In this document: positions 17,421 through 19,394 of the stretch, piece by piece
Numbering within the stretch: the stretch's first letter is position 1
How the letters are laid out: each line of letters begins with the position of its first letter
From: DATDIC01 sp963777625
GTDB lineage: Bacteria; Pseudomonadota; Alphaproteobacteria; Acetobacterales; Acetobacteraceae
Assembly (NCBI GenBank): GCA_963777625.1
Contig: CAVZRO010000020.1
Span: forward strand, 1-19,394
DNA length: 19,394 bases
Direction: 5' to 3'
The notes under the pieces: generated by a model
Seen by the model: the letters and a program-made list of their open reading frames with translations, nothing else
The model's database searches: none
What the model was told of the DNA's origin: nothing
Position numbers and translations under genes: made by a program

Positions 17421-17513
17421 GGCAGGCCTCCGCTAACGGCGACGCACGAACCACCGCGCGCGCTAACTCCATGCACGAGGTAACCGCGAGTCGGAACTAT
17501 TTTTTGCCTCCCC

Positions 17514-17531
17514 GATGCTGAAATCAGCGGC
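17514..17531. promoter_or_regulatory. Iteron-like inverted repeat in the repA leader, candidate RepA operator
   Basis: The stretch GATGCTGAAATCAGCGGC contains the perfect dyad GCTGA-AA-TCAGC (17517-17528) and shares GATG, GAA and GCGGC with the iterons. In iteron plasmids an inverted half-iteron pair at the rep promoter binds Rep dimers and represses rep. The position, about 95 bp upstream of the TTG start, fits. A second dyad of the same kind (GCTGA-A-TCAGC) is iteron 2 at 17720. Confidence 0.5.
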
Positions 17532-17569
17532 TTCTCGGTAGCATCACGGTGATCTCGCACCTGAAGAGC

Positions 17570-17682
17570 TGTCCACAACCTAGAGCTTTATCCTGCCCCA
17601 GCCCCGACAGCGCGCGCTTTCGGCGAGCCTTGCCTCATTCCGGCGAGGCAGACAAATCAAGCACTTCGGGAAGTTATCCACG
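17570..17682. promoter_or_regulatory. DnaA-box-like sites next to the iterons
   Basis: TTATCCACG at 17674-17682 is one base from the DnaA consensus TTATNCACA and runs directly into the first iteron. TGTCCACAA at 17570-17578 is a weaker candidate (two mismatches). DnaA loading beside iterons is normal for this type of origin. Confidence 0.55.
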
Positions 17683-17823
17683 ATGAATGTGCGGCCTTAT
17701 GCCGAGTCGGCTTTTCTCATGCTGAATCAGCGGCAGTAGCGTGAAGAATAAGCGGCCTCATCGGGAACAGTTTACGATGAATAAGCGGCCCAAATCCGAG
17801 TCGTCCACGATGAATAAGCGGCC
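17681..17823 (+). repeat. Iteron cluster 1 (five copies, forward), core of the replication origin
   Basis: Sixteen-base copies of the consensus CGATGAATAAGCGGCC start at 17681, 17720 (diverged), 17742, 17775 and 17808. The last four starts are 22, 33 and 33 bp apart, all multiples of 11, so the copies face the same side of the helix. The last two copies are identical. The cluster lies upstream of repA and points away from it. Confidence 0.88.
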
Positions 17824-17831
17824 CTAACCTA

Positions 17832-17846
17832 TAATAAGACTTATTA
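17832..17846. other. AT-rich palindrome beside the iterons, possible unwinding or regulatory site
   Basis: TAATAAG-A-CTTATTA (17832-17846) sits in the most AT-rich patch of the origin, which also contains TATAAT. It could be part of the DNA unwinding element or a terminator for the small gene whose stop is at 17855. The distinction cannot be made from sequence. Confidence 0.4.
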
Positions 17847-17854
17847 ATCTCTTC

Positions 17855-18214
17855 CTATAGGGAACCTGATGTGGCATCCTTCTCACCACGATTAGCTGAC
17901 AGTTCCTGGCCGATATGAGCGTAGCGATCAGGATTGAAGCTCCTGCGATCACGAAGGGCCTCCCCCAAAGCCCCCAGACCACTTGGGGTCCAAAAGGCCC
18001 GGAAAGGCTGGCCAGGAGAAGGCTGACGGATGTCAACCAAACCTCGCTCAGCCAGAGATTTGATCGCTGGCGGCAGACGGGGTGTGCCACTGAGCGGGCC
18101 GGACTTCCAGGATCTGAGAAGTATCCCATCAGCGAGTCTCGGGGAGACGCCAAAGCGCGGTAGAAGTTCGGTACGAAGATAGGCGACTTCTTCCCGTGTG
18201 AGTGCGGGTGGCAC
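17855..18214 (-). CDS. Small winged-helix-like protein embedded in the origin
   Basis: The GTG at 18214 is preceded by AAGGAG nine bases upstream, a strong ribosome site, and opens a 119-residue protein. PALTREEVAYLRTELLPRFG starts it, followed by DGILLRSWKSG, then LPPAIKSLAERGLVDIRQPS and RAFWTPSGLGALGEALRDRR. The sequence of helices then L-V-x-I strand, turn and F-W-T-P-x-G is typical of winged-helix regulators that end in a T-x-x-G-x-x-A-L helix. It is read toward repA, between iteron clusters 1 and 2. I do not recognise the family; a copy-number or partition regulator is a guess from location. A longer open frame on the same strand (17824-18288) has a poor composition and was not chosen. 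Confidence 0.65.
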   Translation of the reverse strand: MPPALTREEVAYLRTELLPRFGVSPRLADGILLRSWKSGPLSGTPRLPPAIKSLAERGLVDIRQPSPGQPFRAFWTPSGLGALGEALRDRRSFNPDRYAHIGQELSANRGEKDATSGSL

Positions 18215-18377
18215 TTACGCGTTCTCCTTGCAAAATCTTGTTCTGCATCAACGACCTGACTCGCCCGGGCCCCGCGGCTGAGACCCAACGATTCCGCCGC
18301 AGCAACTCGAATGAAGGGGTCTAATAGGGCAAGCTTTGTCGCTCGGCATCTGCGTTTCCCGCCTGCCGACTCGCAAA

Positions 18378-18656
18378 AGCCGCCGATTTATCGCTGCAGC
18401 CAAGCCGATCGAGCGTCGGCGCTCTGCACACATGAAAGTGAAATCCCAGCGAGGCCGCTGATTCATCGTGCTGCGTCGCCAAGAGACCGCCAATTCATCG
18501 ATCATCACTGATGACGAAGTCGGGTGTGCAACAACCAGGGTGCACCCGCCAGGGGTCTACCATGCTCTCCCAGGCCGCTGTGTCCCGAGGCCGCCGATTC
18601 ATCGTGACCAAAGCCGCGAATTCATCGCAACTCGGCGCAAGGCCGCAAATTCATCG
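18378..18656 (-). repeat. Iteron cluster 2 (six copies, reverse orientation)
   Basis: Reverse-complement iterons, core GGCCGCNNATTCATCG, lie at 18378, 18453, 18485, 18589, 18612 and 18641 (start of each 16-mer). The two central bases vary, while the ATTCATCG half is invariant except in the first copy (ATTTATCG). The spacing is irregular, unlike cluster 1. No gene is supported among them. Confidence 0.82.
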
Positions 18657-18787
18657 CGAGAGACCATCCGTAATCGCCGGAAGAGGGATCAGGCGGAATC
18701 CCACTTCCAAACATTGTATCACTCATTGAGATCGTCCCCGATGTATGGGACTAGCGTCTGGAATACGACAATCAGCGTGATCCACTT

Positions 18788-19087
18788 CGATGAATTTGCG
18801 GCCTTCGAGTTGCCAAACCGCATGCAAGGCCCCAGAGCAACCGGGGAGAACCCGGATCACCTAGCGCTCCTGGGGCCAAACAGAGCGCTAAACCGCTCAA
18901 AATGATGAATACGCGGCCTTCACGCCGAACTGGCCCTTAAGCGACTTCTCGATGGGTTGTCAGTCGAGTTCGACCTGGAATTGACGCAGAGTACTAAGAC
19001 GGCCGAAGTCGGAGCGATCCGCGGCCGTAGGTCCGAGACGTAGGAGAAGCTTCGCTTCAACCCACTGAGGATGATGAATAAGCGGCC
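18788..19087 (+). repeat. Iteron cluster 3 (three widely spaced forward copies)
   Basis: Forward iterons start at 18788 (CGATGAATTTGCGGCC), 18903 (TGATGAATACGCGGCC) and 19072 (TGATGAATAAGCGGCC). They are 115 and 169 bp apart. The sequence between them, including AT-richer 18700-18770, shows no convincing gene. Confidence 0.78.
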
Positions 19088-19394
19088 TTTGGTCCGAGCT
19101 GCCCGTCCATTTTAGCTACGGCTCGCGCGCCCTGCCATGAACCCGGCGCCGCAGCTGGCCGCGGCTGTGGTCCGTGCGCGTGCTGATTTTCCTCCAACGA
19201 AGCGGCCCGTCAGGCGGTGCACGAACCGCACCTGGATACCGGCAGGCCGGTCATCGGCCCGCCAATCCCCGGCTAGCAACGGCTGGTCGAACTCGTGAAA
19301 AGTGCAGCAACGGTGTTCGCCGGCGTCCGCACCTAGCCGGGACGTCGCCCTCAGCAACCAAGGACCCGTTTTCCTCGAAGTGAATTTCGGCGGC
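19088..19394. other. Window end, no confident gene
   Basis: A minus-strand frame (19357-19112) contains FDQPLLAGDWRADDRPAGIQ and VRFVHRLTGRFVGGKS and ends in a stop at 19112. It could be the 3' end of a gene entering from beyond the window, possibly frameshifted, but I do not recognise it. Confidence 0.3.

Noticed and set aside
17680..19090. A CRISPR array
   Set aside because: The 16-bp repeats occur in both orientations with irregular spacing and have no uniform spacers or cas genes; they are iterons next to a rep gene.
1..19394. The window as a complete circular plasmid joined end to start
   Set aside because: If circular, the five bases before the left repeat would be GCGGC, which do not match AGGAA right of the right repeat. 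No overlap between the two ends is visible. Circularity cannot be claimed.

Overview
High-GC DNA that reads as part of an alphaproteobacterial plasmid. The evidence is a RepA_C-type replication initiator with an iteron field upstream of it, a ParA plus ribbon-helix-helix (RHH) partition pair beside a repeat-rich region, a Tn3-family transposon, a tyrosine recombinase and a MntA/HepT toxin-antitoxin pair. The host cannot be named from sequence alone; the protein families fit Rhodospirillales/Acetobacteraceae, rhizobial or sphingomonad replicons.

Layout. Positions 1-3862 hold a Tn3-family transposon with both terminal inverted repeats, an intact serine resolvase and a multiply frameshifted transposase. 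Positions 3863-9000 are accessory DNA: remnants of a minus-strand gene, a frameshifted DUF1612/HTH-like protein, a frameshifted YhcG/DUF1016 PD-(D/E)XK nuclease and a frameshifted tyrosine recombinase preceded by a near-perfect inverted repeat. Positions 8772-10204 (minus strand) hold an intact hepT, mntA and an unrecognised conserved-looking protein. Positions 10728-10919 hold a small possible winged-helix protein.

The plasmid backbone runs from about 11.0 kb to the end. It starts with about 0.9 kb of DNA without genes, full of TTTCGGG-containing degenerate repeats that recur roughly every 150 bp. Next come parA and an RHH gene, then another TTTCGGG cluster. A two-gene minus-strand operon follows, encoding a DUF4365 nuclease fused to an APAZ domain and a catalytically dead short prokaryotic Argonaute. 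This is the architecture of the SPARDA immune system. Then repA (minus, TTG start) is followed by about 1.4 kb carrying at least 14 iterons in both orientations, a DnaA-box-like site and an embedded small winged-helix gene.

The main find is the SPARDA operon, placed between the partition and replication modules. In the published model of the family, the short Argonaute-APAZ complex uses small RNA guides to recognise invading DNA, often plasmids, and then unleashes the DUF4365 nuclease on DNA and RNA. Here it would be carried by a plasmid itself. Less expected structures are the partition-flanking TTTCGGG repeats (a candidate centromere), the split bidirectional iteron field, and the restriction of frameshifts to about 0.8-8.8 kb while every gene from 8.8 kb onward looks intact.
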